Positions 1-9,064 of a stretch of DNA of 64,000 nucleotides are shown piece after piece. The notes under the pieces are model-generated. The model worked only from the letters and a program-made list of their open reading frames with translations. It was not told where the DNA came from and did not search any database. Position numbers and translations under genes: made by a program. The stretch covers positions 1,922,001-1,986,000 of the forward strand of contig NZ_CP011541.1 of the NCBI RefSeq assembly GCF_001021025.1. The letters run 5' to 3'. Position 1 is the stretch's first letter, and each line of letters starts with the position of its first letter. Origin of the DNA: Corynebacterium epidermidicanis (GTDB lineage Bacteria > Actinomycetota > Actinomycetes > Mycobacteriales > Mycobacteriaceae).

Positions 1-335
1 AACTCCAGGCCCGCCAGTCCCGCCAGGGGCAGCAGGCCAATCAAGCTGAACACCACAGTGAAGATCACCGTATTGGCAAAGGCCTGCCCGAGCGCGGAGC
101 CCACTACCCGCGGGCGCGCGATATCTCGCGGATTTAGCTTCAGGCCGATGGTAAACAGCAGCACCGTCACACCAAGTTCGGCGAAAATGTCAATCGCCGG
201 GATGTGATCTAGCCCTAGGGCACTAATGGCAAACCCAGCGCCTAGAAATCCAATGAGCGGAGGCAAGCGCAGAAGGGACGCTAAGAAACCACCGACAATG
301 GAAAACAGCACCGCAATAAGATAGATCGATTCCAC
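1..335 (-). CDS. Cation:proton antiporter, CPA2/KefB type (N-terminal part)
   Basis: The frame read leftward from a GTG at 333-335 stays open to the window edge, giving about 111 residues of a hydrophobic protein that lacks its C-terminus here. Segments such as LPPLIGFLGAGF and AELGVTVLLFTIGLKL are typical of the first membrane helices of the Kef/CPA2 monovalent cation:H+ antiporter family, which exchanges K+ or Na+ for protons at the cytoplasmic membrane. No in-frame ATG was found upstream of the GTG, so the start is a guess. Regulatory (RCK/TrkA) domains, if present, lie outside the window. Family recognition is by eye; the transported ion cannot be told. Confidence 0.7.
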   Translation of the reverse strand, partial: MESIYLIAVLFSIVGGFLASLLRLPPLIGFLGAGFAISALGLDHIPAIDIFAELGVTVLLFTIGLKLNPRDIARPRVVGSALGQAFANTVIFTVVFSLIGLLPLAGLAGLE

Positions 336-459
336 AGCATAACCATACTGTTTATGAGTATTCCGTCCCCCCATAACGGTTGCTCCCTACCTCTTGCCAC
401 CGCATCGGCCGGGTCGCACACAGGTGTCGGGGCAAAACCAATAGCTAATATTGAAAAAC

Positions 460-1077
460 ATGGTGCACATCCGGGGTCTCGCCCTCGTTGGGTCAGCGAG
501 CGCATTTTTGTTTTTGTGGCGTTTCACGCCATTTTCACATTTTGATGTTGCGCGTTCCATGCTCTGGGGGTTAAGCCTGGGCATGCTCAGTTGCGGGGCA
601 GGATTTCTCGCCAGTGAATTTATCGGCGCTGACCACCGCACTGACCCAATCGCAGCGACACCACCGAAAGAAATATCGAAACTCCGAAGGGCAACCTTCT
701 TCCTAGGCGCCTCCTTCCTCATCGTGATAGCGGCGATTGAACTACTCGGCGTTCCGCTAGAAGAAACCCTGAAAGCGATAGGCGCTGGCCTCATTCTGGC
801 TGCATTTCTAGCGCGACGCTCGTGGTTCATCCAAGTCCCCGCCGTGATGCTGCTTGCCATGCAGGCTTATGCAGCCGTGGCCTCCAGTTTCCACACCGAG
901 CACTATTTCTTCCTCGGCGTTTTCTGCACCGTGCTGGGGGTAAGCCTCGAACCCCTCTCCTGCAACCGCACCACCCGGCTCTGCGCGTTGCTAGTCTGCG
1001 CGGTCCTCGCCTATCTCGGATTCCGGCTTCGTTACAAATCTGAACTCGGATATCGAAGCTTTCGATTTCGGTCCTAA
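460..1077 (+). CDS. Hypothetical membrane protein
   Basis: About 205 residues with roughly six hydrophobic stretches (for example FFLGASFLIVIAAIELLG and ALLVCAVLAYLGFRL), so an integral membrane protein of unknown function. I recognise no family. The ATG at 460 is preceded by a TTG at 451 in frame, and neither has a clear Shine-Dalgarno sequence. It is divergent from the antiporter gene. The next reading frame begins within 20 bases of its stop and is also hydrophobic, so the two could be halves of one gene split by an indel near 1060-1090. Coding potential is inferred from hydrophobic periodicity only. Confidence 0.5.
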   Translation: MVHIRGLALVGSASAFLFLWRFTPFSHFDVARSMLWGLSLGMLSCGAGFLASEFIGADHRTDPIAATPPKEISKLRRATFFLGASFLIVIAAIELLGVPLEETLKAIGAGLILAAFLARRSWFIQVPAVMLLAMQAYAAVASSFHTEHYFFLGVFCTVLGVSLEPLSCNRTTRLCALLVCAVLAYLGFRLRYKSELGYRSFRFRS

Positions 1078-1093
1078 TTTTCACGCGTTGTGC

Positions 1094-1462
1094 ATGATGA
1101 CGGCCGGGGCGTCGTTAAGCCTGGCAGCGTCAAACCAGGTAGCGCGCTGGAGCGGTGCGCTCCGGTGGGGCGCACACGCAGTCTCTATGTACCTGCTGGG
1201 CGTGCTAGCTGCGGCTATCTACGATCTCACCCACACCGGGGCGCAGGCTGATTTCGGATGGACGATGTATGCCCCGCTCTCCGACGCCTCCCACTCAAGC
1301 CGCTACACCTCTAGCCTGTATGACCTGCTCCAGAACTACGGCCCCACGTTCCCCCATTGGGTTGCCCTCCTCGCTGCAGTCGCGGTGTGCGGCCTTGCCG
1401 CCTGGCATCGTGGCCCGGGCCCGGTAGAGCACCTCATGCGCGCTACTTATCGACGCCTCTAG
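1094..1462 (+). CDS. Small hypothetical membrane protein, possibly 3' half of the preceding gene
   Basis: About 122 residues with two clear membrane segments (VSMYLLGVLAAAIYDL and WVALLAAVAVCGLAAW), ending GPGPVEHLMRATYRRL. That ending resembles the GP(L/V)E-x-(L/W) tail of DUF418-like or acyltransferase-like membrane proteins; the likeness is weak. Starts are possible at 1088 (TTG), 1094 or 1097 (ATG). It follows the previous frame by 16 bases in a different frame. Either a small separate protein or the C-terminal part of a frameshifted gene; the sequence alone does not decide. Confidence 0.4.
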   Translation: MMTAGASLSLAASNQVARWSGALRWGAHAVSMYLLGVLAAAIYDLTHTGAQADFGWTMYAPLSDASHSSRYTSSLYDLLQNYGPTFPHWVALLAAVAVCGLAAWHRGPGPVEHLMRATYRRL

Positions 1463-1565
1463 CCCCCAAATACAACTTCACTCAGAATTCACCCTGCTGT
1501 CCCACCGTGGTCACCCAGCAACGATAACTTTTTCTTGCACTACACATCCGTTATCAAAAGGTGGC

Positions 1566-3218
1566 ATGAACGTGAAGAAAATCGCGTCGGTAATTCTTGC
1601 CGGCATCCTCGCAGCTCCCCTAGCAGTCTCCGCCCCCAATGCGGCAGCGTTGGGCAGTTCGGAATTCGGTTCCAGCCTGCTCAGCTCCGGTAGCTCTACT
1701 AGGTCCGGTAGCTCCGGGAACGCAGGACCATCGACCCCAGCACTCCCAGCAACCGGCGCACAAGCCTACGCCACAAACACCACCCGCCCCGTCCTGTGGC
1801 AGGAAAGCTTCGACGGAGTGGATACTTCCCTCGGTTTCTCTAAGCAGGCACCGGCAGGTTTTGCCGTTGACACCAACGAGATCAAGTCGGGCGAGGAACG
1901 CTGGAAGGGCTGGACATGGACAAACACTCGGGACTGGACCTTTGCGGTAGGCACCGATCAACGCCACTACTTTACCAGGGGCCATGGCTCCTACGCGGTC
2001 GCTGAGTCCCAGCATCACCGCATCGCGGCCCCTGAAGTGATGAATACTTCCCTGCGCACCCCGGACCTAGCGCTCGCCCCCGGGGTAGCTTTCGAGTTCG
2101 ATTCCCACTACCGCCAAGGCAGCCCCGAAAATTCCGGGCAGGTCACCGCGCACTACGACACCGGTGAGACCCAGGTGATTCGCACGTTCAACGAAGACAC
2201 ATGGTCTTCCCACGAGGTACTGCCGCTACAGCCACCGGCTGGGGCGAAGAACGTCTACTTCACGTTTGACTACCTCAATGCACAGGACGACTGGTTCTGG
2301 GCAGTCGATAACCTCGCTTTGACGCAGCCGTTGGGGCCGGTCGTCGGCAAGCCCGAGGCAATTATCGACGTCCTCTCGGACACCCATGGCCACACGGAAA
2401 AGTACGCCCGGGCCATGAAGGTGCTGAATTCGCAGGCAGATCCAGCCGGGGCAATCGTGTTTAACGGCGACTATGTCGATGTCGGCGCGCAAGAAAACTA
2501 TGACGCTTTCCAGGCAGACCGCAAGGCGTACCCGCACGTGAGCGGGCGGGAATACTTCACGATCGGCAATCACGAGATGCTCGGCCAGGAAGGCTCGGAC
2601 GTCTACATTAAGCGGTTCCTCGATATGACTGGCCAGGAACATGTGTGGCGGGAGGAAGTGGTAGACGGCCAGCCGATCATCACCATTTCCACCGAGCATT
2701 ACAGCGATGCCCTGCGTGGTGGCAAGGAGCCGTACGTGGTGCTTTCCGCCGAGCAGCTGGAGTGGATCGACTCGCGGCTCGCGTACTGGGAAGCCAAGAA
2801 TCAACCCGTGTTGTTGTTTTCCCACTTGGTATTGCCAAACACCGTCTCTCTTACGCACTCCGCGTGGTACGGTAACGACTTCGCAGATCTGAACTCCTTC
2901 TCCGCGGTGGTGGGCAAATACCGCAACGTGGTGATGTTCACCTCGCACACGCACGCCAGCCACGACCTCAACGACTGGTGGGGCGTCTACCGTGATGACA
3001 GCACCGGAAACCGCGCCGGCTTCCCGGTGGTAAACACCGGTGCACTGCTGAACAACACGTGGCCAGATGGCGACCACGACGAATCCAAGCTGGATGGCGA
3101 CCACTCGACGGGCCTGCGAGTGAAGGTCTACTCCGACCGCGTCCGCGTAGAAGCCTGGGATTTCGTCTCGGGGAAGATGGTGAAGTTCCACGATCTGCCC
3201 CGTTTGGCAGCACAGTAA
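1566..3218 (+). CDS. Secreted calcineurin-like metallophosphoesterase
   Basis: 550 residues. The N-terminus (KK, then a hydrophobic core, then A-x-A near residue 27) is a Sec signal peptide, followed by a Ser/Gly-rich linker to about residue 57. Residues about 75-255 look like a beta-rich jelly-roll domain. The phosphoesterase domain has all dinuclear-metal motifs: D272-x-H274, G-D302, GNHE with N335/H336, H420 in FSHLVLP, and H461-T-H463. It should hydrolyse phosphate esters outside the cell; the substrate is unknown. AAAGGTGG precedes the ATG. The gene stands alone, flanked by a strong bidirectional terminator at 3260-3300. Confidence 0.8.
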   Translation: MNVKKIASVILAGILAAPLAVSAPNAAALGSSEFGSSLLSSGSSTRSGSSGNAGPSTPALPATGAQAYATNTTRPVLWQESFDGVDTSLGFSKQAPAGFAVDTNEIKSGEERWKGWTWTNTRDWTFAVGTDQRHYFTRGHGSYAVAESQHHRIAAPEVMNTSLRTPDLALAPGVAFEFDSHYRQGSPENSGQVTAHYDTGETQVIRTFNEDTWSSHEVLPLQPPAGAKNVYFTFDYLNAQDDWFWAVDNLALTQPLGPVVGKPEAIIDVLSDTHGHTEKYARAMKVLNSQADPAGAIVFNGDYVDVGAQENYDAFQADRKAYPHVSGREYFTIGNHEMLGQEGSDVYIKRFLDMTGQEHVWREEVVDGQPIITISTEHYSDALRGGKEPYVVLSAEQLEWIDSRLAYWEAKNQPVLLFSHLVLPNTVSLTHSAWYGNDFADLNSFSAVVGKYRNVVMFTSHTHASHDLNDWWGVYRDDSTGNRAGFPVVNTGALLNNTWPDGDHDESKLDGDHSTGLRVKVYSDRVRVEAWDFVSGKMVKFHDLPRLAAQ

Positions 3219-3259
3219 CTCCATCGGCGGGCGCTAGTTACTCGCTCCTAGGTACAAAA

Positions 3260-3300
3260 AATCCAGGTGGGTGCGCTTGTTGTGTGCACCCACCTGGATT
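3260..3300. terminator. Bidirectional intrinsic terminator
   Basis: Perfect 15-bp inverted repeat (3260-3274 and 3286-3300) with an 11-base loop, preceded by an A-run and followed by CTTATTG, placed between the convergent phosphoesterase and aminotransferase genes. It can serve both strands. Confidence 0.85.
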
Positions 3301-3308
3301 CTTATTGC

Positions 3309-4346
3309 CTAGCCCCAAGCCTTGAGCAGGGCGTCAGACTCTTCCTGGGTGGTGATGGTGATCCGGACCCCTTCTGGGAAAGCCCGCACAAGCACGCCCT
3401 TTTCCGCAAGGTTGGCGGCGATCTCCTGCGGTGTCCCCAGCGCCGAAACGGCATCGGCAGGCAACCAAATGAAGTTCGCCTCGGAAGGCAACGCACCATG
3501 ATCCGCTAAGGATTCCACGACCCGGGCACGCTGCTCAATGGTGGTTTCGATGCGTTCGCTCAGTTCATCCTGCGCGTGCAGGGATGCCAAAGCTCCTGCT
3601 TGTGCAACGGCACTCACTGAGAATGGGATGGCCACCTTGTTCAAGGCCCCGATGATCTCTGCGGAGCCAAACGCGTAGCCTACGCGGACACCGGCCAAGC
3701 TGTATGCCTTAGAGAAGGTGCGCAGCCCCACCACGTTCGGGTGCGAATCCAGGAAGTCGGTGGCCACTGGGGTGTCGGTGGCGCGGTTGTACTCGAAGTA
3801 CGCTTCGTCCAGCGCCACGATGACATCCGCAGGCACCGCCGCCAGGAACTCCTGGAATTCCGCGGTGGTCACTGTGGTACCCGTTGGGTTATTCGGATTG
3901 CAGACAAACACCAAGCGGGTGTGCTCGGTGATCGCTGCCGCCATTGCCTTCAGGTCCACTCCGTGGTTGTCGTCTAGCGGGACAGCTACCGGCTTCGCGC
4001 CAACTACCTGCGCAAAGAGTGGATAAGCCTCAAAGGAACGCCACGGGAACACGATCTCGTCTGCAGCGGTGCAAGTGATCTGAACGAGCTGCTGGCACAG
4101 TGCCGAGGATCCAGTACCCACCGCGACGTTGTCCAGGGTGAGACCAAGGTGTTCTGCGAGTGCGGTGCGCAGCTCAATCGCACCCATGTCTGGGTAGCGG
4201 TTGGCTCCAGCTGCCGCGGTTTGCATTGCTTCGACGGCGGATGGCAGTGGCGGTTGCAGGGTCTCGTTGGAGGAGAGCTTGATGGCATTCTCGGCTCGTT
4301 TGCCAGGAACGTAGGCTGGCAAGTTTGCTAGATCTGCGCGAATCAT
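3309..4346 (-). CDS. Aromatic/histidinol-phosphate-type aminotransferase
   Basis: 345 residues of the class I/II PLP aminotransferase fold. Visible motifs are the NPNNPTG turn at 150-156, D180/Y183 near the PLP ring, and the Schiff-base lysine K213 in TFSKAYSLAG, followed by RVGYAFG. In corynebacteria this HisC-like subfamily includes Pat, the phenylalanine/aromatic aminotransferase. The start is the ATG at 4346, with AAGGA nine bases upstream. It lies 16 bases after the decarboxylase gene as the last gene of a four-gene operon with permease and aldehyde dehydrogenase. That fits conversion of Phe, Tyr or Trp to the aryl-pyruvate. A histidinol-phosphate role is less likely because no his genes are near. 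Confidence 0.8.
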   Translation of the reverse strand: MIRADLANLPAYVPGKRAENAIKLSSNETLQPPLPSAVEAMQTAAAGANRYPDMGAIELRTALAEHLGLTLDNVAVGTGSSALCQQLVQITCTAADEIVFPWRSFEAYPLFAQVVGAKPVAVPLDDNHGVDLKAMAAAITEHTRLVFVCNPNNPTGTTVTTAEFQEFLAAVPADVIVALDEAYFEYNRATDTPVATDFLDSHPNVVGLRTFSKAYSLAGVRVGYAFGSAEIIGALNKVAIPFSVSAVAQAGALASLHAQDELSERIETTIEQRARVVESLADHGALPSEANFIWLPADAVSALGTPQEIAANLAEKGVLVRAFPEGVRITITTQEESDALLKAWG

Positions 4347-4362
4347 GGTTGAAGTGTCCTTC

Positions 4363-6036
4363 TTATGGGTTGCGTGGGCCACGGGGGCCGTAGTCGAATT
4401 CAGCGGTGAGCGGGCCGAATGCTTGGAGACCGCGAGGGGCGTCGAATGGATCGAGGTGCACTTCGAGGAACGCGCCGTCGTCAGACTTGGCGATCTGCTG
4501 CAGAGCTTCCTCCAGCTCGCCTTCGGTCCGAGCAACATAGGACTTCATCGTGGTGTCGCGCATGAACACCTTGGGCAGCTCGGCGTAGGACCAGTCCTGG
4601 ATGTCGTTGTACTCGTCCTCCATTCCCAGGATGAAGCGCTCGATGGTGTAGCCCTTGTTGTTGACCAGGACGATGAGAGGCTTCAGTTCCTCGCGAACGA
4701 TCGTCGATAGTTCTTGCGCGGTGAGTTGGAAGGAACCGTCACCGATGAACAACACATGGCGACGCTCAGGTGCCGCCAACATCGAACCCAGCAACGCCGG
4801 CAGCGTGAAACCGATCGATCCCCAAATCGGCGAATTGATGTATTGCGTTCCCGCCGGCATCCGCAGCGGCCCCAGTCCGATGTTCGACGTGCCTGCTTCA
4901 GCGATCACCACACCGTTTTCTTCCAGATGGCTCACGAAGTGTGGCCACATCCGAGCCTGCGTCAACGGCGCCTGCTTATCGACGACGAACTCCGGCACCT
5001 CCACCTGCTCCGAAGCTGCCGGTGCTTGCACAGCTGGGAGCTTTTCGAGCAAGATGGCCAGAAGTTCGAGGGTGTTGATGCCCACGAAGTACTCCCCTGC
5101 GACGAGCGCGTGCTGATCGCCAAAGTTGACGATATTCTTCTCCGGCAAATGATGAGTGTAAGAACCGGAGTTCACCTCGATGAAGCGTGGGTTCGTGGTG
5201 ACGAGGAAATCCGAGTTTTCCACGCGCTCTTGCACTCCAGGTGCGGAGGCGGAGCCGTTGTACACGCCAAGAAACAGTGGGTGGCGCTCCGAAAGCAATG
5301 CCTTGCCGGAAGTCAGTTGCGAATAAGGCAGCTGCGTCTTTTCGATGATCGCCCGGAATTTTTCGGTAAAACCGTGCCGGTCAGTGTCCTGGTCGAGCAG
5401 GAAGATGGGGTCCTTGGCCTCTGCAAACCGCTTCAATACTGCGTCTGCAGCAGCCTCAAGCCGCTCGGTGTCGGAGCTGGCAAGTGCGGTGCTAAATGGT
5501 TCGTCCGGAACCTCAATGGTCAAGTGCGTAATATCCGATGGGATCTGGATGTGCACCGGGCGCTTCTCCCGCAGGCAGGTGTGCAGCGCGCGATCAAATT
5601 CCTCCACGACATTCATCGGGGTCACCCGGCACGCCACTTCGGTAAATGGTGCGATGGCTTCGAGCATGTTGGCGTAGTCGCCGTCGGCAAGCGAGTGGTG
5701 CATGGCCCAACGGTATTCGGTGGCGTAAAGCGGTGGTGCGCCAGCCAGGGAGACCACTGGGACATGCTCGGCGCGCGCACCGGCAATGCCATTGATGGCA
5801 GAGAGTTCGCCCACGCCGTAGGTGGTGAGCAGACATCCCACGCCACGCTGGCGGGCGTAGCCGTCGGCGGCATAGGCGGCGTTGAGCTCGTTGCAGGTAC
5901 CCACGAATCGGATCCCCTCGGCGTCTCGAACTTGCTCGAGAAAACTGAGGTTGAAGTCGCCGGGGACACCGACGATTTCCGTGATACCGATTGCCTTGAG
6001 GCGGTCAATAATGAACTCGCCAACGGTGGTGCGCAT
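4363..6036 (-). CDS. TPP-dependent 2-oxoacid decarboxylase (indolepyruvate/phenylpyruvate/pyruvate decarboxylase family)
   Basis: 557 residues with the three-domain layout of the PDC/IPDC family. GVPGDFNLSFLEQV is the N-terminal PYR domain start, with the HH pair in WAMHHSLADGDY near residue 113, and the TPP motif GDGSFQLTAQEL...NNKGYTIE lies near residues 430-465. The HH pair separates non-oxidative decarboxylases from acetolactate synthases. It removes CO2 from a 2-oxoacid to give an aldehyde in the cytoplasm. Sitting between an aromatic-type aminotransferase and an aldehyde dehydrogenase, phenylpyruvate or indolepyruvate is a better guess than pyruvate. The start is ATG 6036, with AAAGG upstream. 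Substrate choice cannot be read from the sequence. Confidence 0.85.
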   Translation of the reverse strand: MRTTVGEFIIDRLKAIGITEIVGVPGDFNLSFLEQVRDAEGIRFVGTCNELNAAYAADGYARQRGVGCLLTTYGVGELSAINGIAGARAEHVPVVSLAGAPPLYATEYRWAMHHSLADGDYANMLEAIAPFTEVACRVTPMNVVEEFDRALHTCLREKRPVHIQIPSDITHLTIEVPDEPFSTALASSDTERLEAAADAVLKRFAEAKDPIFLLDQDTDRHGFTEKFRAIIEKTQLPYSQLTSGKALLSERHPLFLGVYNGSASAPGVQERVENSDFLVTTNPRFIEVNSGSYTHHLPEKNIVNFGDQHALVAGEYFVGINTLELLAILLEKLPAVQAPAASEQVEVPEFVVDKQAPLTQARMWPHFVSHLEENGVVIAEAGTSNIGLGPLRMPAGTQYINSPIWGSIGFTLPALLGSMLAAPERRHVLFIGDGSFQLTAQELSTIVREELKPLIVLVNNKGYTIERFILGMEDEYNDIQDWSYAELPKVFMRDTTMKSYVARTEGELEEALQQIAKSDDGAFLEVHLDPFDAPRGLQAFGPLTAEFDYGPRGPRNP

Positions 6037-6084
6037 GGAAGATGAAGCCTTTCTTAGGTGAGGTGGAGCGAACAATGAGTGATT

Positions 6085-7488
6085 TTAGGACGCGTCGGAG
6101 AGCTTTTCTTGACGCCGATCGTGAATCATCTTGCCTTGCCAGATTACGCCCAGGACCAGGATCCAGATCGGGAGGGCGATGGCACCAGTGCGGTAATCCG
6201 GAAGGATCGCCATCAGAACGTAGATCATCGCGAAGAAGGCGAGGCAGATCATGTTTGCGATAGGGAAAAATGGAGCAGCATATGAACTCTTGACGCCGTC
6301 TTGCCGCTGGACCTGACGGAACTTGAAGTGCGAGATGGTGATAGATGTCCACGAGATCAACTCAGCGCCGACGATGATAGCGATGAAAATGATCAGTAGC
6401 TTTCCTTCGAAGAGGTAGTTCAGCAGTACGGAAATCCCCATCAATGCCGCATTGAACAGCAATGCACGTACCGGCACCCCGCGGGAGTTCGTGGCAGCGA
6501 AGAACGGTGGTGCCTGATCTCCCAGGGAAAGGTCGCGCAGCATGCGGGTTCCGGAGAAGGTCATGGTATTGAACACGGAAAGTGCCGCGACCAACACGAT
6601 GAGGTTCAGCCCGGTGGCAGCGCCGCTAATTCCGATCGTGGTCAGTGCACGGACGAAGGGCGAGGTTGCGGTGTCCAGCTGGTCCCATGGCGCGAGCAGC
6701 ACAATGATGCCCATGCCGCCGATGTAGAACAGCAATATACGCCAGATGACGGAGTTAATCGCGTTCGGGAGGGTCTTTTCTGGGTTTTCCGTCTCCCCGG
6801 CTGCAGTGCCGATGGATTCGATGCCACCAAAGGCAAAGATGACGGCTACCAGCGAAAACAGCACGCCGGTGAAGCCCATAGGGAACATACCACCGTGCTC
6901 GGTGATATTCTTAACACCCAGTGCAGGTTCCGGAGTAAGCCCCAGCACGATAGCGGCGCCCACCACGATCATGAGGATTAGCGCGGCAACCTTAATGAAG
7001 GAAAGCCAGAACTCTGCCTCCGCAAATGCACCTACGTGTACCAGGTTAATGGCCGTCACAATGAGCAAAGTGACCAAAGCGGTGATCCAGTGGGGCAGGT
7101 CCGGGAACCAGAAGTCCATGATGGTGCCCGCTGCGGTCAGCTCCAGCATTCCGACCACGATGGTGGTAAACCACCAGTTCCAGCCGGTGATAAACCCGGC
7201 GCGCCTACCGATGTATTCGCGGGCATAGGTGCTAAAAGACCCGGAAACAGGGTGAGCTACGGCCATCTCGCCGAGCATGCGCATCATCAAATAGATCACG
7301 AAACCAGCGATGGCGAATGCGACCAGGACCCCAGGTCCAGCTTGTTGGATCGAAGCGCCCGAGCCCAGGAACAGTCCGGTGCCGATGGCGGAGCCGAAGG
7401 AAATCATCTGCAGGTGGCGTGATTTCATGCCACGGTGCAGACCGTCATCGGCGATGTCTACCGATGTTTTGTTTTCTACAACAGTCAT
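6085..7488 (-). CDS. Amino-acid permease, AAT/APC family (AroP/GabP-like)
   Basis: 467 residues with about 12 membrane helices. It begins with the family signature HLQMISFGSAIGTGLFLGSG near residue 25 and has the ETENPEKTLPNAI motif in the middle. Proton-coupled uptake of an amino acid across the cytoplasmic membrane is expected. AroP (aromatic), GabP and ProY all belong to this family and are hard to separate by eye. It lies 48 bases upstream of the decarboxylase and 23 bases downstream of the aldehyde dehydrogenase on the same strand. That makes it the probable importer for the Ehrlich-type operon, and an aromatic substrate is the most coherent reading. Confidence 0.85.
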   Translation of the reverse strand: MTVVENKTSVDIADDGLHRGMKSRHLQMISFGSAIGTGLFLGSGASIQQAGPGVLVAFAIAGFVIYLMMRMLGEMAVAHPVSGSFSTYAREYIGRRAGFITGWNWWFTTIVVGMLELTAAGTIMDFWFPDLPHWITALVTLLIVTAINLVHVGAFAEAEFWLSFIKVAALILMIVVGAAIVLGLTPEPALGVKNITEHGGMFPMGFTGVLFSLVAVIFAFGGIESIGTAAGETENPEKTLPNAINSVIWRILLFYIGGMGIIVLLAPWDQLDTATSPFVRALTTIGISGAATGLNLIVLVAALSVFNTMTFSGTRMLRDLSLGDQAPPFFAATNSRGVPVRALLFNAALMGISVLLNYLFEGKLLIIFIAIIVGAELISWTSITISHFKFRQVQRQDGVKSSYAAPFFPIANMICLAFFAMIYVLMAILPDYRTGAIALPIWILVLGVIWQGKMIHDRRQEKLSDAS

Positions 7489-7511
7489 TGTAGGGCTGCC
7501 TTTCGTGGGTT

Positions 7512-8912
7512 TTAGCCATTGACGATGTGTGGGTAGCCGAGGCCCTTAAGCCCCTCGACTGCGAATTCCACGCCGTAACCGGAGGACTTGATGCCACCAA
7601 ATGGGACGCGTGGATCCACTGCACCGTGGGCGTTGATCCAGGTAGTGCCGGCCTCTAGCTGTCCCGCGACTTCGAGGGCGCGCTCGCGGTTGGAGGACCA
7701 GACAGAGGAACCCAGTCCAACGTCGAGGGAGTTTGCCTGCTCGATCGCCCAATCGAGGTCGGTGTACTTGATGATTGGCAGTGCTGGGCCGAACTGCTCT
7801 TCGACAACCAGCGGGTTTTCCGGGTCGATGTCGGCGATCAGGGTGGCTGGGTAGAAGTAACCGGGAGCGTCGTAGTCTGGGTTCGCACCGGTCAGGACAC
7901 GAGCACCGGAATCCACGGCAGCCTTGACCAGGCGGTCAACAATCTCAAACTGCGCCTTGTTTTGCAGTGGGCCCAGGACATTATTTTCATCGAGGCCGAC
8001 ACCCATCGGGGAGGCCGCCACGACGTCGACAAACGCGGCACACACCGCGTCGTAGAGGGATTCCGGAACGTAGAGTCGCTTCATCGCAGCGCAGGTCTGG
8101 CCGGTATTGATGAACGCACCCCAGAACAGGTCGCCGGCGATTGCTGCTGGATCAGCGTCGTCGAGGACGATGCCAGCGTCGTTGCCGCCAAGCTCCAGCG
8201 TCAAGCGGGTCAGGTTGTCAGCGGAAGCAGCGGCGATCTTCTTGCCGGTTGCGGTGGATCCGGTGAACATGAGCTTGTCGACGCCCTCATGGCTGGACAG
8301 CGCGGCGCCCACCTCGCCACCGCCAGTGACGACCTGCAAGATGTTCTCTGGCAGCACTTCGTTGAGTACCTTCACCAGGGCGAGTACCGAAAGTGGAGTG
8401 TATTCAGATGGCTTCATGACCACGGCGTTGCCCATGCGCAGCGCTGGGGCAATCTGCCAAACGCTGATCATCATCGGCCAGTTCCATGGGCCAATCGCGC
8501 CGACGACACCGAGTGGTCGGTAGGTGACGGTTGCTTTGACGTCAGCGTCGACGGCGACGTAGTCCGGAGATTCAAAGGATGCGGTGGCTCGGAGCCAGCC
8601 TGCACATGCTCCAACTTCGAATCGGGCATTCGGCCCGTTGAGTGGCTTGCCTTGTTCGCGGGAGAGCAGCTCCGCCAGCGCTTCTGCGTTCGCTTCGACG
8701 GCGTCGGCTGCCTTCATCAGCAGCTCGCTGCGCTGTTCGTGGGAGAGCTTGGCGAACTCGCGCTGTGCCTTGCGAGCGGTGGCTACGGCGGCATCAACAT
8801 CCGCAGCCGTGCCTACTGGGCAAAAGCCGAGGGATTCGCCGGTGGCTGGGTTAAAGATCTCCTGGCCGGACTCGGTGGAAACGGAGGCGAGAAGCTCTGA
8901 GTAAGTGGTCAT
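7512..8912 (-). CDS. NAD(P)-dependent aldehyde dehydrogenase (aryl-acetaldehyde type by context)
   Basis: 466 residues of the ALDH superfamily: GPWNWPMM at 141-148, FTGSTATGKKI at 216-226, general base E240 in LELGGND, and catalytic C274 in NTGQTCAAMKRL. It oxidises an aldehyde to an acid. It is the first gene of the operon, divergent from an AraC regulator. FeaB (phenylacetaldehyde dehydrogenase) next to FeaR (AraC family) in E. coli is a close logical parallel. With the decarboxylase downstream, the expected substrate is phenyl-, hydroxyphenyl- or indole-acetaldehyde. A succinate-semialdehyde role (GabD-like) cannot be excluded. Confidence 0.85.
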   Translation of the reverse strand: MTTYSELLASVSTESGQEIFNPATGESLGFCPVGTAADVDAAVATARKAQREFAKLSHEQRSELLMKAADAVEANAEALAELLSREQGKPLNGPNARFEVGACAGWLRATASFESPDYVAVDADVKATVTYRPLGVVGAIGPWNWPMMISVWQIAPALRMGNAVVMKPSEYTPLSVLALVKVLNEVLPENILQVVTGGGEVGAALSSHEGVDKLMFTGSTATGKKIAAASADNLTRLTLELGGNDAGIVLDDADPAAIAGDLFWGAFINTGQTCAAMKRLYVPESLYDAVCAAFVDVVAASPMGVGLDENNVLGPLQNKAQFEIVDRLVKAAVDSGARVLTGANPDYDAPGYFYPATLIADIDPENPLVVEEQFGPALPIIKYTDLDWAIEQANSLDVGLGSSVWSSNRERALEVAGQLEAGTTWINAHGAVDPRVPFGGIKSSGYGVEFAVEGLKGLGYPHIVNG

Positions 8913-9064
8913 CGAAAATTCTCCAATCTGTGGAAATGAACATGGTCCGCTGTGGCGCAGGACACGATGTCACTCATTGTTGCTTGAGCCACAGCCTCTC
9001 AATTGACTTTCCGTGCACAAACCTTGTTTGAAAATGTGCTGAGCATCACTTAGTGTTGTTTCCC
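8913..9064. promoter_or_regulatory. Divergent promoter region, aldehyde dehydrogenase operon / AraC gene
   Basis: 152 bases between two divergent starts. GTGCTGAGCAT near 9035-9046 and TTGACTTTCC at 9002-9011 are visible, but I could not assign convincing -10/-35 pairs. This is where the AraC protein would be expected to bind. Confidence 0.5.

Noticed and set aside
2226..3224. 332-codon open frame antisense to the secreted phosphoesterase
   Set aside because: Lies wholly opposite a gene with full catalytic motifs; its translation has no recognisable domain and reflects GC-rich third positions.
4714..6045. 443-codon open frame antisense to the TPP decarboxylase
   Set aside because: Shadow of a clear enzyme gene; composition (His, Arg, Cys rich) is typical of antisense translation.
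7962..8900. 312-codon open frame antisense to the aldehyde dehydrogenase
   Set aside because: Same reasoning; no ribosome site or family match.
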